Positions 1 through 8,245 are shown, numbered from the stretch's first letter. The stretch: 36,758 bases of DNA from Eubacteriales bacterium (GCA_028692205.1 JAQUXV010000003.1:1-36758); one strand, 5' to 3'. The notes: generated by a model from the sequence alone, not told the origin. Numbers and translations: made by a program.

Positions 1-725
1 CAGGCGATAAAAGCGATCGTCAGCATTGTCCGGCGGCTTTTCAGCATATGCTTAAGCACTTTGCGGCTGTCCCACAGACGGCCCAGCAGGCTGACGCCGC
101 GCGTTTCCGCCATCCTGCGAAGGCCCACCGAAGTTTCTTTCGTGGTAAAGTACAGCACGATAAATTTGGTCGTCATCATCACAAACGTAATACCGTACAG
201 CACCCGCATCGTGGGCACCACGGAATATTTTTGAACGAAGAAATACGCAATGGGCGCGAAGAAGCCGGCGACCAGCCCGGCGACATGCGTGATCGAATAC
301 AGGTGTACCAGTTGGTTCCGGCGGGCGTCCTCAATCAACAGCAGGCCCCACGACGTTTCGGTTACGCGCCACGCGCCGTTGAACACCGCGGCCACCAGAA
401 ACCAACGGTAGTCCTGCGCGAGCATCCAGAGAAACGCGGGCACGCTCCAACTGACCGTGTCGAAAATCAGCGTCGTCAGCCTTCGCCCCAGCTTGTCGGT
501 CAGCACGCCGCTGAACAGCGCCCACACCATCTGCGACGCCAGAAAGACGGTGCTCACTACCCCGATCATCACCGGGCTCATGCCGATGGCCGCCATGTAA
601 ACGGATACGAACGGCAAATACAGGTTATAGGGAATGCCCCATAACGGCTCGGTATACAGGCAGGCCCGCTGGTTGCCGGTCAGATGCAGAATGGTATGCA
701 CAAGGCTGTTCTGTTGTATTTTCAT
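1..725 (-). CDS. MFS transporter, C-terminus cut by window edge
   Basis: The minus strand is open from an ATG at 725-723 to the window edge (241 codons seen). The start is supported by AAGGAG 8 nt upstream. The protein is strongly hydrophobic with several membrane segments. Residues 77-82 (DKLGRR), after the second or third segment, match motif A of the major facilitator superfamily, the loop 2-3 gating motif. The family exports or imports small solutes across the cytoplasmic membrane by ion coupling. Substrate cannot be told. The gene is monocistronic at its 5' end and divergent from the metal ATPase, with its own promoter at 758-786, so a functional link to metal export is only suggested by position. 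The part seen is roughly half of a 400-residue MFS protein. Confidence 0.85.
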   Translation of the reverse strand, partial: MKIQQNSLVHTILHLTGNQRACLYTEPLWGIPYNLYLPFVSVYMAAIGMSPVMIGVVSTVFLASQMVWALFSGVLTDKLGRRLTTLIFDTVSWSVPAFLWMLAQDYRWFLVAAVFNGAWRVTETSWGLLLIEDARRNQLVHLYSITHVAGLVAGFFAPIAYFFVQKYSVVPTMRVLYGITFVMMTTKFIVLYFTTKETSVGLRRMAETRGVSLLGRLWDSRKVLKHMLKSRRTMLTIAFIA

Positions 726-757
726 AGCTGCTCCTTCAGTGTGGGTGAAACAGATTC

Positions 758-786
758 ATTATAGGGAAGGCGCGTGGAAAAGGCAA
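758..786 (-). promoter_or_regulatory. Promoter of MFS gene
   Basis: On the minus strand TTGCCT (786-781), a 17-nt spacer and TATAAT (763-758) sit about 33 nt upstream of the MFS start codon. This is a good sigma-A type promoter with one -35 mismatch cluster at its last bases. Confidence 0.65.
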
Positions 787-874
787 GCCGCGCACAGTGA
801 TAAACCAGAATCATTTATCGAAGGGTATTGTTTGCCGGATTGCCGCCCTTAAAAGGAAAAATGGAATGAACAGC

Positions 875-903
875 TTGACAACCTGTTGTGATTCTGTTAT
901 ACA
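875..903 (+). promoter_or_regulatory. Promoter of riboswitch-P-type ATPase transcript
   Basis: TTGACA (875-880), exactly 17 nt, TATACA (898-903). The predicted start near 910 leaves a leader of about 258 nt before the ATPase start codon, which holds the riboswitch and terminator. Confidence 0.75.
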
Positions 904-960
904 TAAATGGTCTCTTTGCACTGCAAACCGTTCCCTCCTAAACGAGAGAATGCGCGATCA

Positions 961-1068
961 ACAGTACAAACTGAGCAGGCGATGAACCACCGTGTGTCCG
1001 GGGGTTCGTGGGGCTGGGCCGTATTCACGGCAGCAGATGGAAGCAATTGCACATCTGCGGGACAGTAG
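961..1068 (+). promoter_or_regulatory. NiCo (czcD) riboswitch aptamer
   Basis: The leader carries the hallmark sequences of the NiCo riboswitch: CTGAGCAGGC (971-980) followed by ATGAACC, and GGGACAG (1059-1065). Pairings I can draw: P1 970-973 with 1063-1066; P2 around 982-991 with 1001-1009; P3 1018-1022 with 1027-1031; P4 1033-1039 (GCAGATG) with 1052-1058 (CATCTGC). This class binds Co2+ and Ni2+ cooperatively, and Fe2+ has also been proposed as its natural ligand. It precedes metal exporters. The 3' strand of P4 and the GGGACAG element are also the 5' arm of the terminator at 1050-1090, so metal binding should keep the terminator from forming and turn the ATPase on. Confidence 0.88.
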
Positions 1069-1090
1069 TTGTTCCGCAGATGTGTTTTTC
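1050..1090 (+). terminator. Riboswitch expression-platform terminator
   Basis: CACATCTGCGG (1050-1060) pairs perfectly with CCGCAGATGTG (1074-1084) across a 13-nt loop, followed by five T at 1085-1089. It overlaps the 3' part of the NiCo aptamer, so aptamer folding and termination exclude each other. Confidence 0.88.
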
Positions 1091-1167
1091 TATATTCACA
1101 TCGCTGGAACAAACTGGTTGTAGTGTTATAGAACAACTTATGCCCATGCGGCACCAGGAGGGTTTCT

Positions 1168-3696
1168 ATGACAAACACAGGATTGCCCACGGTCGGATTA
1201 ACCAGTGAACAAGTAAAAAAATTGCAGGCCGAGTACGGCCGAAACGAGCTGACGCCGCGGAAGAAAGCGGGTTTCTTGCGCAAGGTGCTGCACATTCTGG
1301 CAGAACCGATGTTTCTGCTGCTGATTGTAGCAGCGCTGATCTACTTCGTTCTCGGCGAGCCCCGGGACGGAGCGATCATGCTGATCTTCGTGCTCGGCGT
1401 GATCTCCATCGACGTGATTCAGGAATGGAAAACCGATAAAACGCTGAACGCCCTCAAGGATCTGTCCGCCCCCCGCGCGCGGGTGATCCGCGATGGAACG
1501 GAGCAGGAAATTGCCAGTGCCGATCTGGTGCCGGGCGACATACTGCTGCTTTCCGAAGGTGTGAAGATCCCCGCGGACGGATGGGTGCTCAAATGCAGCG
1601 ATCTGTGCGTGGACGAAAGCTCGCTGACCGGCGAAGCCGAAGGCGTATGGAAGAACGCGACAGACGACACCGCTGAACCTACGGGCGATTACTGGCGCAA
1701 AGACTACTGTTACGCGGGCACGCTGGTCACACAGGGCACCGCAGCGATACGGGTGGATAAAACCGGCGCCGCTACGGAATACGGCAAAATCGGTGTAAAC
1801 GTCGCCGCCGCCCCGGCCGAGCCCACCCCGCTGCAAAAGCAGACCGGCAAGCTGGTAAAAACCTGCGCGGGCATTGCGGCGGTGCTTTTCGCGCTGGTCG
1901 GCGCGGTTACCTACCTGAACATTCCCGATCACGCGCCGGGGGCCCGCCTGATCGAAAGTGTTCTTTCCGGCATTACGCTTGCAATGGCGATGATCCCCGA
2001 GGAATTTCCGGTCATCCTGACGGTGTTCCTTTCCATGGGCGCGTGGCGGCTGGCCAAGAAGAACTCGCTGGTGCGCAAGCTGCCGTCGGTGGAAACGCTG
2101 GGCGCGGTAAGCGTGCTCTGCGTGGATAAAACGGGCACTATCACCCTGAACCGGATGACCGTGCAGGAAACGTGGACCCCGGGCGGGGACGAGCACGCCC
2201 TGTGCGAAACGATGGGCCTTGGCTGCGAAACGGATGCGTACGATCCCATGGAAAAAGCCATGCTGGCGTTTTGCGACGGGATGGGCATCACCAAAGAGCA
2301 TCTGTTTTCAGGGGAACTGGTGAACGAATACGCTTTTACCAACGAGCTGAAAATGATGGGCCACGTCTGGCGCCGCGGCGGTAACCTGCTCGTGGCCGCC
2401 AAGGGCTCACCCGAGCGCCTGCTGCCGCTGTGCGATATGACGGCGGAGCAGCGCGAGACCGCCGGACATACGCTACTCAAAATGGGCAAGGAAGGGCTGC
2501 GGGTGATCGCCGTAGGGCGCATGATGCTTGCGGATGAAAGCGCAATCCCCGAAAAGCTTACGGATTGCCGACTGGAATTTCTGGGTCTCGTCGGCCTTGC
2601 GGATCCGCCCCGGGAGGGTGTGGCAAACGACATTGCCCAGTGCAACCGCGCGGGTATTCGCGTGGTGATGATTACCGGAGACAACGGCATCACCGCCTCC
2701 GCCATCGCACGGAAAATCGGCATACCGGGCGCCGAAAACATTATCACCGCCGACGCGCTTACCAATATGACCGACGAGGAGCTGCGGGAGAAGGTAAAGA
2801 CCGTCAGCATTTTCAGCCGCGTAATCCCCGAGCACAAGATGCGCATTGTGAAAGCGTTCCGGGACAACGGGGAGATCGTCGCCATGACCGGCGACGGCGT
2901 GAATGACGCGCCCGCGCTGAAGTACGCAGACATCGGCATCGCTATGGGTAAACGCGGCAGCGAGGTCAGCCGGGAAGCAGCCGACCTGATCCTGATGGAC
3001 GATAACTTTACCACCATTGTGGATACGGTGCGCGACGGCCGCCGAATCTACGATAATATCCGCAAGGCAATCGGCTACGTGTTTACGATTCACATTCCCA
3101 TTGCGCTTTCCTCCTTGCTGGCGCCGCTGATGGGCATCGCGCCGGACGCGCTGTTCCTGCTGCCCCTGCACGTGGTTCTGCTGGAGCTGATTATCGACCC
3201 CACATGCTCTGTGGTACTGGAACGCCAGCCCGCGGAACAGGATATTATGGAACGCGCGCCCCGCGACGCGAAGGAGCCGATTCTGACTAAGGGCTTACTG
3301 GGCAAGAGTGTATTGCAGGGCCTGGCGATTTTTGCCGCGTCGTTCGGGATTTATCTGTGGGCGCTGGCCGGCAATCCCGTAAACGCGCCCGTGGCGCGCG
3401 CGATGGGTCTGGGCGTTGTAATGCTGGCCAACCTCCTGCTGGTACAGGTGAACGCCTCCGAATGGGATTTCATTTTTCACACCGCGCGCCGGCTCGCGAA
3501 AGACAAGGTTATGTGGGCTGTCAATCTGCTGACGCTCGCAGGGCTTGCGATCATACTGTACACACCGCTTCACGAAGTGCTGAAGCTGGCTCCGCTGAGC
3601 GGCGCGCAGTTGCTTACGGTGGCGGGCGCGGCGCTTGTTTCCACGCTCTGGTATGAGCTGGTGAAAGCGGCATTCCGAAAGAAGCATCGCGCATGA
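1168..3696 (+). CDS. P-type cation-transporting ATPase (probable Co/Ni/Fe exporter)
   Basis: 842 residues, start ATG with AGGAGGG 5 nt upstream. It has the complete P-type ATPase core: actuator TGE at 154-156, a membrane motif PEEFP at 277-281 in the ion-binding helix, phosphorylation motif DKTGT with D320, and hinge motif GDGVND at 575-580. There is no N-terminal heavy-metal (CxxC) domain. The N-terminal cation-ATPase domain and overall layout are of the P2 (Ca2+/Mn2+-ATPase-like) type, but the usual PEGLP is replaced by PEEFP. The NiCo riboswitch in its leader makes export of Co2+, Ni2+ or Fe2+ across the cytoplasmic membrane the best-supported role. The ion is inferred from the riboswitch, not from the protein. 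The stop codon overlaps the next start (ATGA). Confidence 0.92.
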   Translation: MTNTGLPTVGLTSEQVKKLQAEYGRNELTPRKKAGFLRKVLHILAEPMFLLLIVAALIYFVLGEPRDGAIMLIFVLGVISIDVIQEWKTDKTLNALKDLSAPRARVIRDGTEQEIASADLVPGDILLLSEGVKIPADGWVLKCSDLCVDESSLTGEAEGVWKNATDDTAEPTGDYWRKDYCYAGTLVTQGTAAIRVDKTGAATEYGKIGVNVAAAPAEPTPLQKQTGKLVKTCAGIAAVLFALVGAVTYLNIPDHAPGARLIESVLSGITLAMAMIPEEFPVILTVFLSMGAWRLAKKNSLVRKLPSVETLGAVSVLCVDKTGTITLNRMTVQETWTPGGDEHALCETMGLGCETDAYDPMEKAMLAFCDGMGITKEHLFSGELVNEYAFTNELKMMGHVWRRGGNLLVAAKGSPERLLPLCDMTAEQRETAGHTLLKMGKEGLRVIAVGRMMLADESAIPEKLTDCRLEFLGLVGLADPPREGVANDIAQCNRAGIRVVMITGDNGITASAIARKIGIPGAENIITADALTNMTDEELREKVKTVSIFSRVIPEHKMRIVKAFRDNGEIVAMTGDGVNDAPALKYADIGIAMGKRGSEVSREAADLILMDDNFTTIVDTVRDGRRIYDNIRKAIGYVFTIHIPIALSSLLAPLMGIAPDALFLLPLHVVLLELIIDPTCSVVLERQPAEQDIMERAPRDAKEPILTKGLLGKSVLQGLAIFAASFGIYLWALAGNPVNAPVARAMGLGVVMLANLLLVQVNASEWDFIFHTARRLAKDKVMWAVNLLTLAGLAIILYTPLHEVLKLAPLSGAQLLTVAGAALVSTLWYELVKAAFRKKHRA

Positions 3697-4349
3697 AAGC
3701 ACTGATCTATCATCTGGCGATGGTGCGAGGGAGAAAGCCAATCACGGCAAAATACGGAAAGCCCTTCTAGCTTCGCTTTCGCCAGTATTCAAACGATTTT
3801 TTCCGGTCGCTTGCCCCTCAGCTTCCCAATCTCGGCCAAAGTCTGTTCGCGTTCAACTTCCAGTTTGCGCCCGCCTATGCCGCTTGGCATCTGGCGCTTA
3901 CCAAAATGGGCATTGACCGCGGCGAAGCCGACGCCATCATCTGGCTGCTGAACGAGCGTATGGCAACGCTCATCCCTCAACCGTTTCTGCACGTGGTGGG
4001 CCGCGCTTATTTCTCCGGCTTCCGCAAAAAGGCTTCCGCGCATGTGGCGCGCCAGCGGCGGGGCGAGCTGCACCCATGGGACTGGACGATCCGCTGCCGG
4101 GAAATCGACCCAAACGCTTTCGAGATTGATATTACCCGCTGCGCCATGCAGCAGTTCGCCCATGCGCACGGAGCGGAAGCGATGCTTCCCGGCATCTGTC
4201 GGATGGATTACCTGTTTTCATGGCTGATGGGCAACGGCTTCCAACGCACAAAAACGCTCGGCGACGGAGATGATTGCTGCAACTGCCATTATCAACTGGA
4301 AGGCAGCTGCGAATGGGCCCCGGAAAAGGGGTTTACCGACAGAAAATAA
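3693..4349 (+). pseudogene. L-2-amino-thiazoline-4-carboxylate hydrolase-like gene with in-frame TAG
   Basis: ATG at 3693 overlaps the ATPase stop (ATGA), which suggests translational coupling. The frame reads 25 codons to a TAG at 3768-3770, then continues open in the same frame for 192 codons to TAA at 4347. Total length (about 217 residues) fits the ATC hydrolase-like family of clostridia, whose members act on thiazoline/cysteine-related or unknown substrates. Family-like features are in the C-terminal half: a DWTIRC-type segment, the ITRCA...FAHAHGAEAMLPGICRMD stretch and the closing TLGDGDDCCNCHY cysteine cluster. No good start with a ribosome binding site lies between the TAG and the first internal ATG (3906), so either the gene is a recent nonsense pseudogene, the TAG is read through, or the base is a sequencing error. 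Confidence 0.65.
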
Positions 4350-4362
4350 AGACAGGCAGGCG

Positions 4363-4400
4363 AAACGCCGGTGACCCTTTCGGGTCACCGGCGTTTTATT
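4363..4400 (+). terminator. Intrinsic terminator of ATPase operon
   Basis: Perfect stem AAACGCCGGTGACCC (4363-4377) with its complement at 4382-4396, TTTC tetraloop, and a T-rich run that overlaps the stem end. Lies 14 nt after the broken hydrolase gene. Confidence 0.9.
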
Positions 4401-4431
4401 AGGTTTTAGCGAGTCAAAGCCATTGATGGTT

Positions 4432-4464
4432 TCAATAAAAAGCCGCCCGCCAGACGGGTGGGCT
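4432..4464 (-). terminator. Terminator of LacI-type regulator gene
   Basis: On the minus strand AGCC and CCCG arms pair with CGGG and GGCT (4464-4441, one small internal loop, 5-nt loop), followed by TTTTTATTG (4440-4432). It lies about 150 nt past the regulator stop and converges on the ATPase operon terminator. Confidence 0.65.
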
Positions 4465-4615
4465 AAAGCTGAAGCAGAACATCATTCCAAGAAGTGGTGA
4501 TGCACATCCACAGGCATGCCGTTTTCACCTGAAATACCATTGCCTTCTGCTTCAAGTCGTCCAATCCCGTTTATCTTATGAACAAACAGCGTTCGTATCC
4601 ATCAGGCGAGAATTA

Positions 4616-5656
4616 TCAAAGCTGTTCGGACGTCCCTGCGCAGCTCTCCCTGCACAGCAGGCGAACGGGGAATACCAACGACTGCGGAGGAGACTGATCT
4701 CCCTTAATCCGCCGGTCGATCAGCTTTACGGCAGCTTCGCTCATCTCGTCGCAACAATCGTCAATGCTGCACAGCGGCAGAGAGGTAGGCACAAGGCTGT
4801 CCGTATTATCATAGCCTATGATGCCGATATCCTCCGGTACACGAAGGCTGAGCAGCCGCAATTGGGCAATCAGCCGACGCGCGATCATATCGCAAAAGGC
4901 AACGACGCCGGTAAAGCCCAGCCGTTGAAGCCCGGCGATCCGCTCGGCAGTTCCTGCAGAATTGTCCTTGCCCTGCGCGTCCAGATTCTGGATCACACGA
5001 TAGTCCTTTTCCGATATTCCCGCTTCTCGGCACGCGCGCAGAAATCCATCCAGACGCCGGTTGATACTGTAGATCAGCGTAGAATCATAAACATAGATCA
5101 GTTTTCTGTGTCCGTGCTCAATCAGGTGTCTGGCAGCCAGATAGCCGCCCTGCTCCTCTTCGCACAGCACATAATCGGCCGCCTCGTTTTCAAACGCGCG
5201 GGAAAAGAGGACGAACGGGATGCCGTTAGCCCTGAGAAGATGGAGGGAATCTTTATTTTCCTGACACGGGAACAGGATAATGCCGTCCACGTGATACGAC
5301 AGCGCCGTTTGAATATCTTTAATTTCCCGCTCCGTCTTTTCAAAGGAGGAAAACAGCATCACGGTGTAGCCGAGTTCCTCGGCTGCCTGCGCAACGTTAT
5401 TATAGATAATCGAAAAATATGGGTTCGCCAGATGGCCAACAATCAGCGCCAATGTATGCGTACTGCCGGAACGAAGAGCGCTCGCCATGTAGTTACGAAC
5501 GTATCCCATTTCGTCAGCCTTGCGGCGCACGGCCTCCGTGGTTGCGGCGGAAATATCCGGCATTCCCATCAATGCGCGCGAGACCGTATTTTTGGTTACG
5601 CCCAGCTCTTTGGCGATATCTTGCATCGTTACACTGCGCTTGCTCTTTTCGGCCAT
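4616..5656 (-). CDS. LacI-family transcriptional regulator
   Basis: 346 residues. Residues near the N-terminus (TMQDIAKELGVTKNTVSRAL) form the LacI helix-turn-helix and hinge helix. The rest is a periplasmic-binding-protein-like sensor domain with family motifs such as LIVGHLANPYFS and IIGYDNT. Two in-frame ATGs exist at 5662 and 5656. AGGGGG sits 1 nt before the first but 7 nt before the second, so 5656 is chosen. It is divergent from the arabinose-type ABC operon, and three copies of a CGATCATGT half-site lie in the shared intergenic region. It is therefore inferred to repress that operon and itself until a sugar (perhaps arabinose or an arabino-oligosaccharide) binds. Confidence 0.9.
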   Translation of the reverse strand: MAEKSKRSVTMQDIAKELGVTKNTVSRALMGMPDISAATTEAVRRKADEMGYVRNYMASALRSGSTHTLALIVGHLANPYFSIIYNNVAQAAEELGYTVMLFSSFEKTEREIKDIQTALSYHVDGIILFPCQENKDSLHLLRANGIPFVLFSRAFENEAADYVLCEEEQGGYLAARHLIEHGHRKLIYVYDSTLIYSINRRLDGFLRACREAGISEKDYRVIQNLDAQGKDNSAGTAERIAGLQRLGFTGVVAFCDMIARRLIAQLRLLSLRVPEDIGIIGYDNTDSLVPTSLPLCSIDDCCDEMSEAAVKLIDRRIKGDQSPPQSLVFPVRLLCRESCAGTSEQL

Positions 5657-5678
5657 ATACATGCCCCCTATTGGAAGT

Positions 5679-5706
5679 ATTATAAAGAATAAATAGCATC
5701 TGTCAA
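5679..5706 (-). promoter_or_regulatory. Promoter of LacI-type regulator gene
   Basis: Minus strand TTGACA (5706-5701), 16-nt spacer, TATAAT (5684-5679), perfect hexamers, about 23 nt upstream of the chosen start. An operator-like copy begins 12 nt upstream of the -35. Confidence 0.8.
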
Positions 5707-5717
5707 GTGGTTACTAT

Positions 5718-5730
5718 ATCGATCATGTTT
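5718..5730 (+). promoter_or_regulatory. Operator-like site O1
   Basis: ATCGATCATGTTT at 5718-5730 is the exact reverse complement of 5840-5852. It lies just upstream of the regulator promoter and about 70 nt upstream of the ABC operon -35. Confidence 0.55.
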
Positions 5731-5798
5731 TTCTTTTCCCTATCTTCTTCTTTATTAATGTACATTATGTCAATAATAAAATATTTTTGTACAGCTTA

Positions 5799-5827
5799 TT
5801 GACATGATATATTCCATTGTGTATAAT
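5799..5827 (+). promoter_or_regulatory. Promoter of the left sugar ABC operon
   Basis: Perfect consensus TTGACA (5799-5804), 17 nt, TATAAT (5822-5827). Such a strong promoter needs tight repression, consistent with the operator overlapping the expected start site. Confidence 0.85.
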
Positions 5828-5839
5828 GTGGTCATCAGA

Positions 5840-5854
5840 AAACATGATCGATCA
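5840..5854 (+). promoter_or_regulatory. Operator-like site O2 (and O3 at 5899-5907)
   Basis: AAACATGATCGATCA contains the 10-bp palindrome TGATCGATCA (5845-5854), a LacI-type operator form, at about +7 to +20 of the predicted transcript. A third half-site CGATCATGT is at 5899-5907 and a short CGATCA at 5915-5920, close to the ribosome binding site. Confidence 0.6.
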
Positions 5855-5938
5855 AGCTAGCGTTGGGCACATCATCTCTCAACCGCCGTACAATGCTGCG
5901 ATCATGTAATGGAACGATCAAAAAGGAGGAAACACTCA

Positions 5939-7258
5939 ATGAAGAAGCTGCTCTCAATGATCCTCGCGGTCGCCATGCTGCTGAGCGTTACGGCAGGCCT
6001 GGCGGAAGACGGCAAAGTCATCCTGACGTATTCCTATTGGGGTACGCCGGAAGAGGCTACATCCACCCAGGCCGTGCTCGATACCTACAATGCGATGCAG
6101 GACAAGGTGGAAGTTCAGCTGATGTGTATTCCCAACGAGGAGTATACGACCCGGCTTAACACCATGGCCGCCGCAGGCACGATGCCGGATTGCGGCATCA
6201 TGAACGAGAACGGAGTTCTGGCCTTCGCCAATGCCGGTCTGCTGGCCGACATCGGGGACATGTACGCCAACTCGGATTCCCATCCGCTGGAAAGCCTCGC
6301 CTTCCGTTCCAACGGAAAAACCGTTGCCTACTCCGGCTGCTGCGAAGAGCTGATCATGTATTACAACAAAGATATGTTCGACGCGGCCGGGATCGATTAT
6401 CCGCCCACCACAGTGGAAAGCGCCTGGACGTGGGACGAGTTTGTGGACGTTGCCAAGAAGCTCACACTGGATGCCAACGGCAAGCACCCCGGCGAAGAGG
6501 GCTTCAACCCCGAAGCAATCGTACAGTACGGCTGCAACGTGGATAACTGGACCTGGCAGCTGGAAGTCTGGGCCAATTCCAACGGCGGCACCTGGTTCAG
6601 CGAAGACGGCACGCAGTGCCTCATCAATTCCGCCGAAGCGATCGAAGCCATTCAGAAGGTGGCGGACCTCTACCTGGTAGACCACGTGGCGCCCTATTAC
6701 GACGGCCACGGCGACGAAGGTATTTCCCGCTCCATCGCGGCCGGTAACGTGGCCATGGCCACCGGCGGCGCCTGGAACATGGGCACCACCATGCCCGGTG
6801 TGGACTTCAACTGGGGGATCGCCGTGCTTCCGTACATGAAGGAGAAGGTAACCGCCTGCACCTCCGGCCCGCAGCTTGTGTTTGCGCAGAGCAAGCATCT
6901 GCGTGAGGCGATGGATTTCATCGCCTGGTACACGCAGGAAGAAAACAGCTGGTCCCTGATCAGCACGGGCATCTGGATGCCACTACTGGAAAAGTACTAC
7001 ACCGACGAGCAGTATACGGAAAAATGGCTGAAAGACCCGGCTTTCCCCGTGAAGGACTATGACATGGCCAAATCCGTGCTGGTGGACTACACGCTGAGCA
7101 GCGCCAAATCCGCCTGCTGGTATTACACGCCCAACACCAGCAACTTCATCGATATGCTGCGCAGTGTTCTGGGCCCCGTGTGGACCGGCGAGCAAACCGC
7201 TCAGGACGTTATTACCAGCAACTTTGACGCGCTGGCCGCGACGATTGAGGATTTCTAA
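5939..7258 (+). CDS. Sugar ABC transporter substrate-binding protein (left operon)
   Basis: 439 residues. The ATG at 5939 follows AAGGAGG by 8-9 nt. An N-terminal signal peptide (MKKLLSMILAVAML... ending ..TAGLA) is clear. No lipobox cysteine is present, so it is either released or attached in another way, which is unusual for a Firmicute binding protein. The mature part has the family 1 solute-binding features: an early TYSYWGTPEE strand, MYYNKDMFDAAG, an AWTWDEF helix, and a GGAWNMG segment. It captures a carbohydrate outside the membrane and feeds the two permeases that follow. Substrate is inferred as an arabinose-containing oligosaccharide from the GH51 gene downstream. Confidence 0.92.
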   Translation: MKKLLSMILAVAMLLSVTAGLAEDGKVILTYSYWGTPEEATSTQAVLDTYNAMQDKVEVQLMCIPNEEYTTRLNTMAAAGTMPDCGIMNENGVLAFANAGLLADIGDMYANSDSHPLESLAFRSNGKTVAYSGCCEELIMYYNKDMFDAAGIDYPPTTVESAWTWDEFVDVAKKLTLDANGKHPGEEGFNPEAIVQYGCNVDNWTWQLEVWANSNGGTWFSEDGTQCLINSAEAIEAIQKVADLYLVDHVAPYYDGHGDEGISRSIAAGNVAMATGGAWNMGTTMPGVDFNWGIAVLPYMKEKVTACTSGPQLVFAQSKHLREAMDFIAWYTQEENSWSLISTGIWMPLLEKYYTDEQYTEKWLKDPAFPVKDYDMAKSVLVDYTLSSAKSACWYYTPNTSNFIDMLRSVLGPVWTGEQTAQDVITSNFDALAATIEDF

Positions 7259-7270
7259 TCTCGGTTGGTC

Positions 7271-7306
7271 ACGAGGGGAGGCGGCCGCACAAGGCCGCTT
7301 CCCCGT
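7271..7306 (+). other. Intergenic stem-loop after substrate-binding gene
   Basis: GAGGGGAGGCGGCC pairs with GGCCGCTTCCCC (about 7273-7286 with 7293-7304) across a short loop. No T run follows. A hairpin in this position usually lets more binding-protein than permease be made, by stabilising the upstream mRNA or attenuating. Confidence 0.6.
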
Positions 7307-7327
7307 GTTATATCAGGGAGGAAAGCA

Positions 7328-8245
7328 ATGAAAAGAGCAACACCCCTCAACCGCATGCGCCGCGCGGAGACCGTTACGGCCTATGCCTGCCTCTCGCCTT
7401 CGCTGATAGGGCTGGTATTTATCACGTATTTACCGCTGGCGGCTGTTTTTATCCTGAGCCTGACCGACTGGAAAGGGATTGCCGACCCCAACTTTGTCGG
7501 TCTGGCAAACTATACCCGTATCTTTACCAAGGACCCTTACTTTGTCGATTCCATCCTTTCTACGCTCAAGTATGCGTTTTTCAGCGTAATCGGCAGCATG
7601 ATCTGGTCGCTGGGCATCGCCATGCTTCTAAACCGAAAAATTCCGGCCCGCGGGCTGTTTCGCGCATTGTTCTATCTTCCATATGTACTTCCCGCCATGG
7701 CAGTCTACCTGGGCTGGTCGTGGCTGTATGATTATAACAACGGTTTTTTCAACTATCTGCTGATGTTGTTTGGCGGGCATAAGGTGATGTTCCTCAACGA
7801 TTCGCAGTTGGCCGTTCCTTCCCTGTCGCTGATTTCGGTCTGGCTGAGCGGCAATCTGATCGTCATCTTTCTGGCCGGACTGCAAAACGTGCCGCGCGTT
7901 TATCACGAGGCGGCGGAGATCGACGGTGCCAACGCCTGGCAGCGCTTTTGCAACGTAACGCTGCCGTGCATGAGCCCGATTATATTCTATAATCTGCTGA
8001 TGTCCCTGGTGATTAACATGCAGGTAGTTACCCCTGCGCTGGCGTTAACGCAGGGCGGCCCCGGCAACGCGACCTGCTTTATATCCTTTGTCCTCTACCG
8101 GTACGCGTTTAAAAGCGCACCCGGCAAGCTCGGTTATTCCTGCGCGTTTTCGGCGATTTTCTTCGTGTTGATCGGCATCTTCACCGCGATACTGTTTGCC
8201 ACCAGCAAATCCTGGATCTTCTACGAGGGGGGAGATAATAAATGA
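7328..8245 (+). CDS. Sugar ABC transporter permease, UgpA/MalF type
   Basis: 305 residues from the ATG at 7328, which has GGGAGG 6 nt upstream. An earlier in-frame start at 7265 has no ribosome binding site and falls inside the hairpin. Six membrane segments are recognisable. The EAA loop, EAAEIDGANAWQRFCNVTLP, lies in the C-terminal third and is where the ATPase docks. It pairs with the next gene, overlapped by ATGA, to form the membrane channel. No ABC ATPase gene is in this operon, as is usual for CUT1 importers that share one ATPase. Confidence 0.92.
   Translation: MKRATPLNRMRRAETVTAYACLSPSLIGLVFITYLPLAAVFILSLTDWKGIADPNFVGLANYTRIFTKDPYFVDSILSTLKYAFFSVIGSMIWSLGIAMLLNRKIPARGLFRALFYLPYVLPAMAVYLGWSWLYDYNNGFFNYLLMLFGGHKVMFLNDSQLAVPSLSLISVWLSGNLIVIFLAGLQNVPRVYHEAAEIDGANAWQRFCNVTLPCMSPIIFYNLLMSLVINMQVVTPALALTQGGPGNATCFISFVLYRYAFKSAPGKLGYSCAFSAIFFVLIGIFTAILFATSKSWIFYEGGDNK

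Noticed and set aside
910..1090. yybP-ykoY (Mn2+) or M-box (Mg2+) riboswitch
   Set aside because: Considered because they also precede P-type ATPases, but their conserved cores were not found, whereas the NiCo core elements are all present.
3906..4349. 147-residue protein starting at ATG 3906
   Set aside because: The family-like frame extends upstream without break to 3771, and no ribosome binding site precedes 3906; it is treated as part of the broken 3693-4349 gene.
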